Assembly (NCBI GenBank): GCA_009617715.1
Contig: VTFK01000002.1
Location: 620,001 to 684,000, forward strand
Source of the DNA: Plectrocnemia conspersa
Lineage: Eukaryota; Arthropoda; Insecta; Trichoptera; Polycentropodidae
Reading direction: 5' to 3'
DNA: 64,000 nt
Shown here: in pieces, positions 12,714-25,650 of the stretch
Layout of the letters: every line of letters starts with the position of its first letter
How positions within the stretch are numbered: position 1 is the first letter of the stretch
The notes under the pieces: generated by a model
Databases searched by the model: none
Told to the model about the DNA's origin: nothing
The model's input: the letters and a program-made list of their open reading frames with translations, nothing else
Position numbers and translations under genes: made by a program

Positions 12714-15700
12714 ATTTATTAAAAGATATTTTTAAAAAGTAATCCAGCTGCAATGATGTTTATTAAACTAAAGCATTGTTTAAAAATAATAAAACATTTC
12801 GCGTTTAAAATTTTCTCTATAAAATAAAAATATTATGAACAGATTTTTATTATGATTATTAATGAACAGGCTTTTACTAAAATCACTCTATAATAATTTG
12901 ATGGAGCACAAATGCGTTAATTTTAATATGAAATTTTTAATATTACATACATAAAAAGCTTACTACAGTGTATGGCATGCCTAAGAGGTAGAAGCTATGT
13001 TGGCACCTGATACTGCGTAGTATTCCAATTGGACTTATTTAGCGCAGTTTGTTTCTTGTATACGATCGATAATCAAAAATTCAGAAATACGCACTCAAGT
13101 ATGTAAGTACACTGACGATGCATTAAGTTTTATGAGTGCTTACGATCTTAAAACAATAGCATGTATGTAAATTACAAAAAATAAATATTTCGAGAGGTGG
13201 AAAATTAAAATTAACAGAAATAAAAAATGATCAATTAGACTTATAAAAAGGTAGACAAGCTTTTCCACTGCCTCTCCGAAGTAAACAGAATAGTTATATT
13301 AAATGAAAATCCTAATACCTGTACTCAAATTTATTAGATTTTGCTCCAGAGATTTGTTGCCATAAAAAATCCATTTCTTAACATATTTTTATTAATTTTG
13401 GGGACCATATGCTTTCTACGCTTTATATTGTGGCCGGCTTTTTTCAATTACGTTTTATTTAAAATAAGAAAGTGATATAAATAATGACTAAAAATCTTGA
13501 TGTGCGTTTACGATTGACGAACTTTATGAATATAGTATCCCAGTATGCTATCAATAATGTTGATAAATAAATAGTAAATTTTAAAATAAATTGTTCTAGT
13601 AAAATTTTCGAGGCTTTTTATCTTTACTTTTCGATTATCCCTCGTCATTCCTATCGATCGTTTTAGATCAGGGACGTCCCGTAGGCTCAAGCAAGTAATT
13701 CGGTGCTTAGGGGTGGTATTTCTAGCGGAATATAAATATATGATTTAGACTTACACATACAAAATGCGTCTCATGTTAAAAAAACCCAAAAATATCTTAA
13801 AGGACATTTCTCTGAATTACAATTTGTTAAATAAGTATGTCAAGAAAATATCAATAAGAAAGCCATATAACTGTTAAAAATATCGGCGAAAAGCGGAAGC
13901 ATTATTGTATATTTTAATAATAAATGTTTCGTATTAAATAATATAAAAATAATTACGATTAGTAAGTATTAGTATTTGAAAAAAATGCTTACTAGTAAAA
14001 ACTATAACTTAAATGTAAATCTCTGCCTTAAAATACATAGAAAATAATTTATATTTATTATTGGAATAGATGTATCGCAATTATAAACAATAAAAAGTAT
14101 TTTACAAAGCTGAAATTACGTGTGATTTCCAGTTTAAAGAAATCATTATCGACTTCGATTCAATAAAGACTAAAAATACATATCGTGCTGTTTGTATGAT
14201 TCAACTTAAAAATAGTTGTAGAATATCTAACATAACATTTGACATTAAAAAAAATAATATATATGGTAGTTAGTAATAAACAGTGTATAATAAAAATATT
14301 TTTAAGTAATTCCCATTTTGTAGAAATTTATATTTAAAAAATATTAAAGCAAACTATTATTTTTTAAATAAATTTTTTTATATAGAAACATTTTATCTCA
14401 CGAATCTCACTACCTATGATTATCATATAAATCTCAAACCTCACAAATCAACAATAAAATCTGCGGTAGTTTAAGTACAATATGATGTATTATTCGAGCA
14501 ATGCAATATAGATAATATTTTTTTTTAATCAATTACAAAAGACTATATGTATATAGTATATCTCAAAATATTAAACATCGACATATTAGTCTTATCTCAT
14601 TCAAATCTCGTAAATTAAGCACTTTTGCGATATAAATTATTTACAAAACACTATTTTGCGAGTTTTTATGTCAAAATATATATTTTAAAGTAGTTTTAAA
14701 ACATTGTTTTTGTATTATTTTTGCATCAATAATGCTTTAGGAGTTATCTTACAAGCTTAATTTTTCCATAAATATCTGTCGAGCGCATTATAGTGCCCTT
14801 ATGACCATGATCATAGAGCTTTAATTTTAATTTAAATGCTTTAATGTTTCTATATCATTAGTGTGTCTGAGGAATAAGCATTTGAAATATGATGATAATT
14901 ATTCACTATTAAAATATTTTGCTTATGATTAACGTTCTAATGAATTTAAATGTACCCTTTGCTAACGCTATTGTTATTTACATTTTATGTGTATATTAAT
15001 TAATAAATATTTCATAATTAAAACAATTAAAATATATTAAAAAGTCTGGCGCATGTTTTTTAAAAACATATTAAACAATATAATTATTGCAGCTATTGTA
15101 AACTATTACTTGATATTACTAATATAATATATATTTTTACTTTTTAAAATATTATGTTTATGTAGCTCTTTAAATATTTTTAATTATAAACTACGCCTAT
15201 TTATGACTGCCACAAAATTGAATGGCTCAACTCTAGCGTTTCCTCGTCCAGCATCTAATTCGTCTCAAAGCTATAAGAAACTTTCATGATTTGAACCATT
15301 CCCCAATTTCACGTCAATAAAAGTTGTAGAAAATGACACCCGTCTCTTTTTCTTATACCTTAATGCTTTTCAGCAAATACACTAGGGACTTAAACGTTGG
15401 GGTATACCGTTCCGCAATACAACAAAATACGCTGCCCATGTCACGTACAACTTTCACAACCACGCACAACCCTTTAACAAAATAAACATAGAAAAGTAAG
15501 CAAGGGAAGTAATCAACGAGTTTTTGAAAAAAAAATAATAATATCAAAACTATGATTTTGAACAAAAAAATATTTACAAATGCATTAAAACGAACTTGAA
15601 AAATAAATTTAAATTTAAAATTTACATCCCAGTTCCATAGAATCTATGGAACTCTATATATGACATAGAGAGTAAAACAAAAATATATTTATCTATATTC

Positions 15701-16059
15701 AACCAACGTTAATTCTTAGGTTTTCATTATAAATACATAGGCTCAAGAATTGAAGGAAAATTATTATTATAAACAAGTTCAGATATTCTAAAACTGGTTC
15801 TCGCTGCATCCATTTTTTCTGAGTAGCTATGAAGCTCACTTACATATACACCTAAATTAATTTTATGTGCTTTTTTTATTTAGAAATATTAAAAGGGAAA
15901 AGAATATATATACATATATTTATATTTTTTTTTCTTTGTACCAAAAAGAAAGTTCGAAATTGTTCTAGTGCTTAATCATAAAATAATCATGTCATAGTTA
16001 AAATACTTTACGCAGGGGATGTCATCACAAATCATAAAATATATTTATAAGGCACAAAT

Positions 16060-16740
16060 TACCGTTTTAAGTTTTCACACAGGAGATGGCTCTGGCTAAC
16101 GACTCTAAATTCTTAACGGCCGTCGTAAATCACCCGTTTTCGGCTCAGATTAATACAATATTTCAGCATTTGCGCCCTTATATCTCGCAATGAAATTCAT
16201 TAAATCCAACCCCTTGCAGAACAGTGACGAAACTACGCACGTATGAAATTAATCGCCCCGGGCCAGCTTACTGAGGAGCACTATCCCTGATGCGGTTGGT
16301 TATGGCGGAAACTTTTGGGTCATTGCAGATTTTGGCCAGCCGCATTATTCACCCGTTTCACCTTGGACCTTAAAACAATTATCCGGACACTGTATGTTTT
16401 TTGCGACCCTGTTAAATTTTCCAGTCGCGCGCTCTGTTATGCAAATTGACAATCTCCGGCCGCTTCTTCTTGTTCTAATTCAGGAGTTCAGGCTTTCGAA
16501 TTGCATGAATGAAAAATATCGTGGACATAACATTTCGTTTTCTAATTACCCGGTTTGCGAGATTGAATTGTTTTCGGGGCGCGGAATCGCCGGGCTCCCG
16601 AGATTCGGTACATAATATTTCATGTATGAGCTCTCAAATGTACGGCGTATATTTTTTCATTATTACAAAGCCGAGCGTGGTACGCATTAAATTACAGGGG
16701 AAGATGTTTTATAATTTATGGCTCGAAAAATACGTTTGAA
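16060..16740. promoter_or_regulatory. Large complex island, candidate enhancer
   Basis: This is the longest stretch of non-repetitive, moderately GC-rich DNA in the gene-poor part. It contains ATGCAAAT (POU octamer) at 16,439-16,446 and several TAAT-type homeodomain cores, for example TCATTAAATCC near 16,198 and TAATTACCC near 16,543. Two overlapping plus-strand frames (73 and 76 codons) look like chance. The pattern fits a conserved noncoding element; conservation itself cannot be seen here. Confidence 0.4.
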
Positions 16741-18629
16741 ATTTATTTGTGATTTTTTTATGTGAAACAACTTGCATCAATTTTCAATAAGGGCTGTCGC
16801 ACAGTGGATTGGATTGTCAGTCCACGAGAAACGCATATTAACTAGAGTATTACAAATTACAGTTAACGATAAGATAATATAACTTGATTGATGTGTAGAA
16901 TAACACGCTGATATTAGTTATTTTTCAACGAAGTTACACAATAAGAATAAATGGAACGTTGAAAACTATTTATACTAAATTATATAAATACTATGTCGAT
17001 ACTGCCTAATAATTTATAAATGTGTTTTTTAATTTTATATGAATGATTTATTGCAATACTACAAAGAAGATATAATTTTACAATAAAAATAAATATATTT
17101 TTTTAAAATTATATAAAAATATATCGAGAAACCAACAAAATTATTACTTATGCATTATTTTTAAGCTTATATTCATACATATGTACATTTTATATTAGAC
17201 ATAACATATGCTATCTGCCTTAAATGTTTTAATTAACTTTTTATTACATTTGTTACCCCTTAAACAGTCATAATATATTTTACATAAAATAGAAATGTCA
17301 TATAGTAATTACCTGAGATTGTGGTAACCAACCTCTTTGCGGGTAAAAATCGGCAGATGTAAGTACAATTATGTAAGCATAAATAATATATATAAATAAT
17401 TATAATATATAGTAAAATGTTAACATAGATAAATATTGTAACATAATAAAAATGGCCGACAGCGGCACGGCAGTAGCGAGCTTAATGACTCCCAAATTTT
17501 AAATAAAATAAGCTAAGGAATTTAAAATAAAATCCAGTGAAAATGTTCCATCAAAGTAAAATTTTATTTTTATAAATAATGCATTTAATATAATGTATAA
17601 ACATATAACAAAACATTTTAAGAACCAATAATTATACAGAAAGAAATAAAATTAAAAATTACCGTTAAATAATTGAGGTAAAAATATGTTAACTTGATAA
17701 AAGATAATTTAAACTGTAACAACAACTGACGAAATATAATTTACAAGGTACGTTTTAACTATAGAAATATAGATTATGAAATATGTTATATGAAAGTGAC
17801 TTATAAATAGCGTTGATCTTTCAAGTCAACCGCGGGCTTGGTGCCTCAATCCCTAATGTTTTTGTTATAATTGCAAAGTATGTGGTCCTCTAAAATATAT
17901 GCTTAAGAGGTAAAATCCCTTTTCATTTGGGATGTCATGGTAATATATCTGTGCTATAGGTGTAGATGTTTACGAGTGGACACATAAATCGTTGCGTTGT
18001 TCTCTCAATAATTTTAAAAATAATTATAACTATGTATATAAGGTTATAAACTGTGAAATATATTAAAGTGAAATTGGAATATATGTCAAATTTTACATAA
18101 ATTATTAGGTACATTAACTATAAAAATGTAATATGTACATGTATTTGAATTTAAAGTTAATGGTAATTTTGAATTAATAATTGCAATTTATGTGATTTAA
18201 ATAATATAAATAAATAATTTAAATATATTAATTTAATTTATGTTTTTAGTAAATCATTTCGCCAGTGCAGCGAAAATTTTTTAAAATGTATTATCACAAT
18301 ATAATATGCTTAAAACAATTTATTTTTTGAATAAATTTAAAATAATATTATTTAAATATCTGCTTTAGGCAAAACTTAAGATGCCCCCCATCCCTTTCTC
18401 CCCCTCTACATAAAACCATCACCTAAAATTTTAAACTTAATTAGTATTTAAAATAAGAAAGAAAAAAAAAACACAAAACTTACATTTTTATTAAAATTAT
18501 TTTCTTATTCTTTTATGAATATCACATTATATATTGAGAGACATTAAATAATTTTTCCTCTTTTCTATCACAAAATAGCATTGCAATGCTTAGACTGGTA
18601 AATAAAATTTAGATCTGAATTCAAACATA

Positions 18630-18830
18630 TATTTTATTGGATTTGGTTCAGCGCGCCAACCGGTTCATTAATCTGTGGTGACCGAATGGTGATCGCCCCC
18701 CAAAACGTCAGTTTTCGTTGGCTGCTCGCTCTATGATATAGCACTATTTGCGAGCACTTGTGGCATGCGCATCTAACATTAACGCATATTACGATACCAT
18801 TTTGAACCACGAAGGAAAGAATTAAGGATA
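18630..18830. other. GC-richer island, unassigned
   Basis: About 200 bp of mixed sequence includes a GATCGCCCCCCAAAACG stretch and TGGCATGCGCATC. No open frame, no terminal repeats and no recognised motif. It may be a transposon scrap or a regulatory element. Confidence 0.2.
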
Positions 18831-20035
18831 TTTACCTTAGATTCTGTTCGATTCATTTTTATTAGACAAGTACTATTTAGCTATTTAAACTATTTAAATT
18901 ATAAAATTATACATCGATAATTTTATTAGTGAAAACGGCAAAAGTGAATACGTCAATGTTTAAAAACAGATTTTATTTAAATAAATATATATAATGAATC
19001 AGTAAAATCAAAATTATTAATCATATTTTTTTGAAAAAAATGTGTAACACGATTTTGTTGAAGCTGCTGCGTTTATTTAAATTTTAACACGAAATTACTG
19101 CGTAGTATAAAAAGCATGTTTCTTTGGTTTAATTGCCAAATAATGCAATAGACTCACTATTTATGAAAAATGTCTAAAAAAGATTTCTCGAATAATGTAC
19201 ATGAGAACATATAAATATTATCTATTTTCATTTTCCACAAAATTACTACACGGTATGCCAGGATATGATTCTCTCGAGTCGCATCGATAAGTGTACTTGG
19301 GAAAGCACTTCTTTAAGCTGCTGATAGGAAATATAAACAATCTGGAGTTTTTGTGCGCCACCTAATTACCAGCGATTGCGCTGCAAAATAAATAAAGTGC
19401 TATTTTTCATGAAGATAGTCAGAAATTAAAAATTAATTTTATTTTTCAATACTAGAATTTCCTCAAAATAAAGTTTGTTTTTGATTTTTACATAAAAAAA
19501 CAGTTTTTAAAAATGTACTATATTTTGTAATTATTTAAATACAAATGTGTTTTTTTTATAAAACTTGTGTTTATTTAGTTTATTAAATAGTAATTATATT
19601 TAAATTACATATAATTTAATTATAAATCATAAATTATTATGTCCAGTAGCTTTAAAGTTATAAACATCAAAGGATCAACATGTTTTAATATGGACTTAGG
19701 TTAAATTAAATTACAATTAAATAATATTAAACTTATTTTGTTCAATATATATTTAGCCTTTGGGTTATTAAATTTATAGCGAAATACAAAAGCATGATTT
19801 GGTAACATTCAGTGACCCACTAATAATAATATTGATTATATATACCAAAATTTTGGATAGCTTTAAACTTTTTTCAGTACCAAAACTTAAGTATATATGT
19901 ATATACAAAAAAATTGTGTATACCAACATTATTATTAAGAATGCTGTAGATTATTTCAAAAATTATATATATTATAAATATTTTGTAATTTTCTCTGAAT
20001 ATGTAGTTAAATGACTTATTGTACTGTTATACTAC

Positions 20036-20066
20036 ATATGTATATATATATATATATATATTATAT

Positions 20067-20127
<61 letters not shown>
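20036..20127. repeat. (TA)n microsatellite
   Basis: A near-pure TA tract is interrupted once by TTATATCTATAA. Both ends are flanked by ACTACATATGTA. Reading frames across it are artefacts of the repeat. Confidence 0.95.
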
Positions 20128-21729
20128 TACATATGTATGTATTATATACAGCACTGTCTCTATCAATCACTATACCCACTTCTGACTTCGCTTTGCATCG
20201 ATATCACATTCCTACCCAATGTTTGGAAGGCTCCATTCATTTTCTTCGGTGTCAGGCTCTCACCAAGAAAATTCACAAGTTTATCTATTTATATATTAAT
20301 TTTATCAATGTATTAAATTAATACGTTTCTTGTAAGAAGACATTATGTGTTAAAGCAAAAATGTATGTATGTTTTACATGGCCGGATATTTTAAAATATG
20401 TACGAGCACACATAACGCAACTCATAAAATACTCATATAAAACACATCAAATTGTGACCGTATACCTTCGAAACGATTTTCTATGAAATTTTCGCTGGGA
20501 ATTTATGTGCATACAAAATAGTACATAAAAGGAGAGAGTTGAGCGTAAGAAGAAAGCCAGCACGCCTTTTGCATAGTAAGCTGTTCATGTTTTTTGTACG
20601 ATAATTTATGATGAAAAAGCCTCAAAGGAGCACGTCTCAAATTGGGTCAATTTCCGCTAAGCCTTCCTCTTTGCTTCCAGTCAATAAAAATCCAGAGCAA
20701 GTGATTATTGGTTGGAAAGTTACTTGGATATTTGATGCACTGAAGTTATCTAATCATATTTGAGTATTTCCAGAAATAATAATATAATAATATTTTTATA
20801 ATAAAGCGATATGAGGAATGCTATTTATTTATATTTATTATTCGGGCATTGTTAAAACACAATAAAATATTTTTTTATAAATTCAATTTATTCACACACG
20901 CGTAAAACAAAACTGAAAAATAATTTATCTAAGGATATGAGAAAAATATTGAACATTTGATAAGAAAAACATTATTTTTTGTGTAATATAAAAAAGTGTA
21001 TTGTGTGTCTGTTTATTAACATAACAAAATATAATATCAGTATAAGAGATATTTACAACTCGAATGTTGTTATAATTATAATATCCCAATAACCGTTAAG
21101 ATTATATTTACAAGTATGTATTTTTTTTTGTCAAAATATCAGCCCTTTTCAAAGTGATTAAATTTTTACTTTTACATTTTTAATGGCATTGTTAGATATA
21201 AATCTATTTTCACAGTTTATGCTATATCTTAAAAAACTAAATTACTATCAACATATATACATATACTATATCATATATCTTCTAAGGATGATTTTTTTAG
21301 AAATGCTAAATTCTTAGGTTATACAGTCCCTACGCTCTTGTACATTATTAGCCTTTTGTAAATAAAAATATGGCTCAATAGATACGGAAACAGATAATTG
21401 CCAAATTGCCAATTATCTTTTTCTGCTGAAAGTTTGCCTCACAAGTTTATTAAATAAAATCATCTAAATGAAAGGTGCCTGAAAATAGCACCATGCTAGT
21501 TTGACTAAAAATGCAGATTCATAGTTGGACTGCAAATATTTTATATATTTAAAAAAATAGATTTAATATTTTTTTAAAAAATTTTTTTTGAGTTCCTTTT
21601 ACTTGAGCTTTACTAACAATTTTATTATTCAATACTAATTTATTGGTAAAATTTATCAGGTCATGATAAACAGATTTTAAATAAATCTAAATTTACTTCT
21701 GAATACATCAGATTATTGAAAATAATTCG

Positions 21730-22130
21730 GTTTAACATCGTGAGCTCGCCGAGTTCCGCGGAAAACGCGGTTTTACTATCGCGCGCCGATTGAGCGTTAG
21801 ATAAGCGGCCCAAGGACAAGGGAAGCAATTTTCATGCTGGAAAGTCTCGGTCAATCAATAAAAATGTATACGAAGGTTGTGTGCTGGTCCCGTTTCAAAC
21901 TTGGCAAAAGCTCTAGCGTGAAAAGCTTGGCCATCCGCTAACGACGCGTCGTTAGTTTTTCCGCTGGAAAATTTTTCGACAAACGCCTAATTTATTTTAG
22001 ATTAAACTTTAAATTATTGCCGCTTTAGTGAAGACCGAAAGTAGAGCGATCGATTAACAAACTTCTTACTTCGCATAAGAACAGATTCTTATCGAAGTAT
22101 TTGGGTAAAGTAAAAAATGCGTAAACAAAT
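21730..22130. promoter_or_regulatory. CpG-containing island
   Basis: CpG-rich words such as CTCGCCGAGTTCCGCGGAAA, ATCGCGCGCCGATTGAGCG and the palindrome CTAACGACGCGTCGTTAG (about 21,939-21,956) are concentrated here. No frame above 60 codons crosses it. It is likely a promoter or enhancer. Confidence 0.35.
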
Positions 22131-22847
22131 TAAGTACTTCGTCGAATTATTCAGGGTCAGGTCACCTTTGAGCTTTTGCTTTATGCGTTTAATTAAAAGT
22201 GATGGATCACATTATTTATGTTTTCATATAAACGAAAAAGATTAGCAACTTTTAAAAACAAGCTTCTTGTATAAATTCACTAACAAATAATGTATAGTAA
22301 TATTCTATTTTAAAATTACATATACATACATACAATTTAATATATATATGAAAAAAATAAAAATAAACATTAAATTGGAAAGTGTATTTTAATGCGTAAT
22401 ACATTCGTTACAATTTTTATAACAAAAAATATTTCAATCATATAAGTTCAAGACCCAATTATTTTTAATGTAAACTTGCGTAAATTATTCGTTTACTTCA
22501 TTGTTACTTTGAACCAAAAAATATCTGTGTTTCAAATAAAATAATCTAGTACCGAACTCTTCATTATAAATAAATCATGTAAAAAAATTTGAAGAAACTG
22601 TCAACGTTAGAGATTAGATTAGACCTTTGCATCATCAGCGGAGAATATTGCTGCTGTAAGTAAAAATGTAGCTGATGATCCGAAATTGTTGATTCTTTTA
22701 CATTCGCAGCTTTTAAGCTTTTCTTATGGATATCTTCGGACTTTCACCTACACCCATATACAATTTTAGATAAAACAATAATTGTAGAAGAGACAATGGA
22801 CAGCGAAAAATTTACGCAGATTGGGTGTTGCCACTTTTTTTAAATTA

Positions 22848-23090
22848 TCAATTCATTTGTGCTTTTTTAATAACCGGTTTCACCCTGCTCATAATTGGAA
22901 GCCAAGATCTCGGAATTATTTTTCCGTCGTTTCTTTTGTGCAAGGAAGGTGCTTTGTTGATCTCTATCTCAACTGCTTTCCGTTTAGTCCGAACAAGAGG
23001 ATTTTTTATCTTTGCCAAAGTCCTGATGGAGGAAAAAGGCTCTTTGTGCGATTCGTCTATTTGTTTGTCCTGTATAGAATTTTTTAGAAT
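22848..23090 (-). CDS. Candidate terminal exon, unrecognised basic protein
   Basis: After a very good acceptor (AAATGTTTTGTGCAG), 80 codons run to TGA at 22,850-22,848. They begin ILKNSIQDKQIDESHKEPFS, include IRTLAKIKNPLVRTKRKAVE, and end MSRVKPVIKKAQMN. The product is strongly basic with no membrane segment. Both opposite-strand frames here are hydrophobic mirror images and are discounted. It enters in phase 0, so it cannot follow the exon ending at 28,525 directly; a further exon or another gene would be needed. An unspliced reading from an ATG at 23,126 is also open. Confidence 0.4.
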   Translation of the reverse strand: MLKNSIQDKQIDESHKEPFSSIRTLAKIKNPLVRTKRKAVEIEINKAPSLHKRNDGKIIPRSWLPIMSRVKPVIKKAQMN

Positions 23091-23439
23091 CTGCACAAAA
23101 CATTTGATAAATGCCTTCAGAGTCATTTGAAATATTTAACTAATATAAATTCAATAAAATTAACTAATTTAAATGCTACGAATAATATTATATTTTATAA
23201 CATAAATTATTATTTCGTTGACAATTTCTTAAATAAATAATTACTTCAAATATTGAATGTAAATAAAACAAATCAATCCTCAAATACATATTGATTTAAA
23301 AGCTGACATAATAAGTTTGTTAAATTTACGCGCAATAGCTACTGATTAAATCCAATCGTTACTTATTGATCGTCGCGCCATTAATTAGTTTTTTGTTTGC
23401 TTTAGTCGCAATAATATGAATTTAAAATTAGCCAATATT

Positions 23440-23860
23440 AAATTGTAATTTTGGTAAAGGTATTTTATCAGAAATTTACACCGCAATTGATTTCAACTTT
23501 GCCGGCCTCTAAAGCGCAAAATCGAGCGGCTATTGACAGAACTTATATAAATGAAATGTTTTCGATAGTTAACCCAACTCAAACTGGAAGGTGGGCGAAC
23601 TTTCCTAATATCGTTTACCGACAAAGGCGAATTTCTACAAAAACCCAGCGAAAATAATGGAAGAAGAAAAAAATACCAGCGTACGACCATTGTTGAACTT
23701 TCGGTTTAAAGTTTCACACAATTTATATTTGAACGAAAAAATAAGTTTCTCGATGATTTTATCGTCAAAACGAAAATATTTTTGTTTGTGCTTTTCCCCC
23801 TATGACGAAGTTTATATCAGATTTAATTTACTTTATATGGTGTATATCTAATTTAATTTA
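23440..23860. other. Complex island with overlapping frames on both strands
   Basis: A plus frame (23,451-23,657) contains AAIDRTYINEMFSIVNPTQT. A minus frame after the acceptor TTTTTGTAG (near 23,640) contains NSPLSVNDIRKVRPPSSLSW. Both look more protein-like than average but they exclude each other, and neither has a good donor. I assign no gene. Confidence 0.25.
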
Positions 23861-24462
23861 AATTTCAGCATAATATTGTACATTTATTTTAAATTAATTT
23901 ATTACACAAATTATAGAGTAGAATAAACATATAATATAAAACAAAAAAAATATATTAATTGTAAACTATATACTTCTCATGCAAATTATGAATAACGCTT
24001 CGCTGCTACTTGCAAACGGATTGTTAATAAATATTTAAGAAAACCAACATTGAATTTTCCAACAGAGAAACTAGTTAGGCTGACGCAGTAATGACTTAAG
24101 ATCTAAAATTCAAACATTGATTTCACTGATATTAGTTGTGTGGCACTGTAACAATTGGTATAGATGAACCATTACCTAAAATGATAAAAATATATTGATC
24201 AGGCATTATTAGGATATAGAGATTTGTTAAATTACAAGTTGCTCTTAAACTGCATAATTTCTGAAACAATAATACTTTATTTTAGTACTAATTTTATTTT
24301 CGATTCACAAAAACGTTATTGAATAATAAAATAAAAAATAATACAGCTATTTTCATCATTATAAAAATATGCAATCAAGTATTATTTTATATTTCTGCAC
24401 CCAGCAGGATAAATTAACTTTTTATAAGCAATAAAATTTATTGTTTAAATTATCAATCAACG

Positions 24463-24537
24463 TAAGGATGAGATAAGATATCTTGGTATAACAATAGATG
24501 AAAGCTTTTATTTTCAGGGCCATATTGCTCATGAATA
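24463..24537 (+). pseudogene. Possible LINE reverse-transcriptase remnant
   Basis: One frame reads KDEIRYLGITIDESFYFQGH, IAHE and a stop. The pattern YLGI.ID....F..HI is what follows the catalytic core in many non-LTR retrotransposon polymerases. Nothing convincing is found on either side, so the match could be chance. Confidence 0.35.
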
Positions 24538-25019
24538 AAAAATCACCAATTGTTGAAATATTAAGCTGATTCTGACATTTGCTACCTAGTACAATCTATT
24601 ATACTTTAAATATTGTCACTTTACATATCTAACGTAGGAATGTATTGCCTTATATCGAATGGCCCACCTTCAGGTGATGTAAAATTTACCCTAAAAATAA
24701 TTTTAAATGTACACGTATGAAAATATCTTAACAACACCAGTGTCTTAAATAATAAACAATAATTTACAGATATAAATAGTTAGACTTTTAAAACATAGAT
24801 AATAATGTTTATCTGGAATTTACAAGACATCCCTTTTAGTAAAATACTGTGAAAACAGCTGAAATAACCCCACTGATTTTGTAATTAAATTAAATAATAT
24901 CACAAAGGATCATTTGTGAGAAAATGAACAATTAAGATGCAAATTAATATTCAGGCTACGAAACAGATTACTAAAAATAACATCATCAAGCAGTCGACAA
25001 CTATAATATATAAAGCCCT

Positions 25020-25650
25020 TCAGAAACATTTTAAATTCGTTTTGGTGTCGGCATTTTACATAAGACATTCCAGACTTAGTATTTTCCATTTATTTTAGGA
25101 AAATTCAAACGAGAAATTACGATTTTAAGAATAGTCCCGAATGTGGGAGATCAGCAAAGATAGGCGATGATGTCCTGGCTGGAGAAATGAAAGCAAATCC
25201 TATGCAAACTATCCATCAACCAGCCGACAAACTAAAACATTACGATTCAACTGTACAGAGACACATTAATACATTCATAAGATTGGGAAGGTTTGAAGAC
25301 AAGCTTTATAAGGTTCAAAAGTCAGAAAAAAGGTTTGAAAAATTTCAACGCATATCTGCATATCCAAAGAGCTTCTGGATCTTGAAGATAATTCACCTTT
25401 TCTCGTTCATTTGACAATCGGAGATGAAAAATAGGTGTTGTATGACAACATGATTATCCAATAGGCAAATAACAAAACCTAAAAAAAATGGAGAAAGTTA
25501 TATTTTTAGACGGAAGTTATATTTTGAATTATATAATAAAAATAAACGTTTAAAAAGTCTTTATTATTTATTAAAAAAACGAAGTTTATTTCAGATTATT
25601 GAGGTAATTCGAATTAAATAGAAACACTATCAATGTTATAAAAAAAAAAA
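25020..25650 (+). pseudogene. mariner transposase remnant, copy 2 (internal deletion)
   Basis: The helix-turn-helix half is still readable: ECGRSAKIGDDVLAGEMKAN, then PADKLKHYDSTVQRHINTFI. This matches the GRP...D.D.L......NP..T..E.A..L..S..TV.RHL order of mariner. It continues LLDLEDNSPFLVHLTIGDEK, then a stop where Trp is expected, then VLYDN. From there the sequence jumps almost directly to the 3' end (TATAATAAAAATAAAC, ACGAAGTTTATTT), so most of the catalytic half is deleted. The phrase GCTTCTGGATCTTGAAG is identical in copy 1, showing one family. Confidence 0.75.

Larger units (their letters stand above)
10901..16059. other. A+T-rich noncoding, except listed items
   Basis: It contains the candidate exon at 11.34 kb, the CpG block at 12.0 kb and the 102-bp inverted repeat. 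Near 13,672, CAGGGACGTCCCGTAGGC looks like a DNA-transposon end, but no partner end is found. Otherwise nothing. Confidence 0.45.
16741..21729. other. A+T-rich noncoding, except listed items
   Basis: Besides the (TA)n tract at 20.04 kb and the island at 18.6 kb, there are short GC-richer patches at 17,820-17,900, 19,255-19,385 and 20,160-20,270. None has a recognised feature. Confidence 0.45.

Noticed and set aside
13672..13720. DNA-transposon end CAGGGACGTCCCGTAGGC
   Set aside because: No matching inverted end or target duplication nearby. A similar GCAGGGACGTC inside the 39.8-kb hAT is too short to prove relation.
20011..20321. Reading frames of 101 and 62 codons
   Set aside because: They run through the (TA)n microsatellite and are Ile/Tyr repeats.
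22821..23130. Two hydrophobic plus-strand frames
   Set aside because: They are opposite-strand mirrors of the charged minus-strand candidate exon and lack splice or start context.
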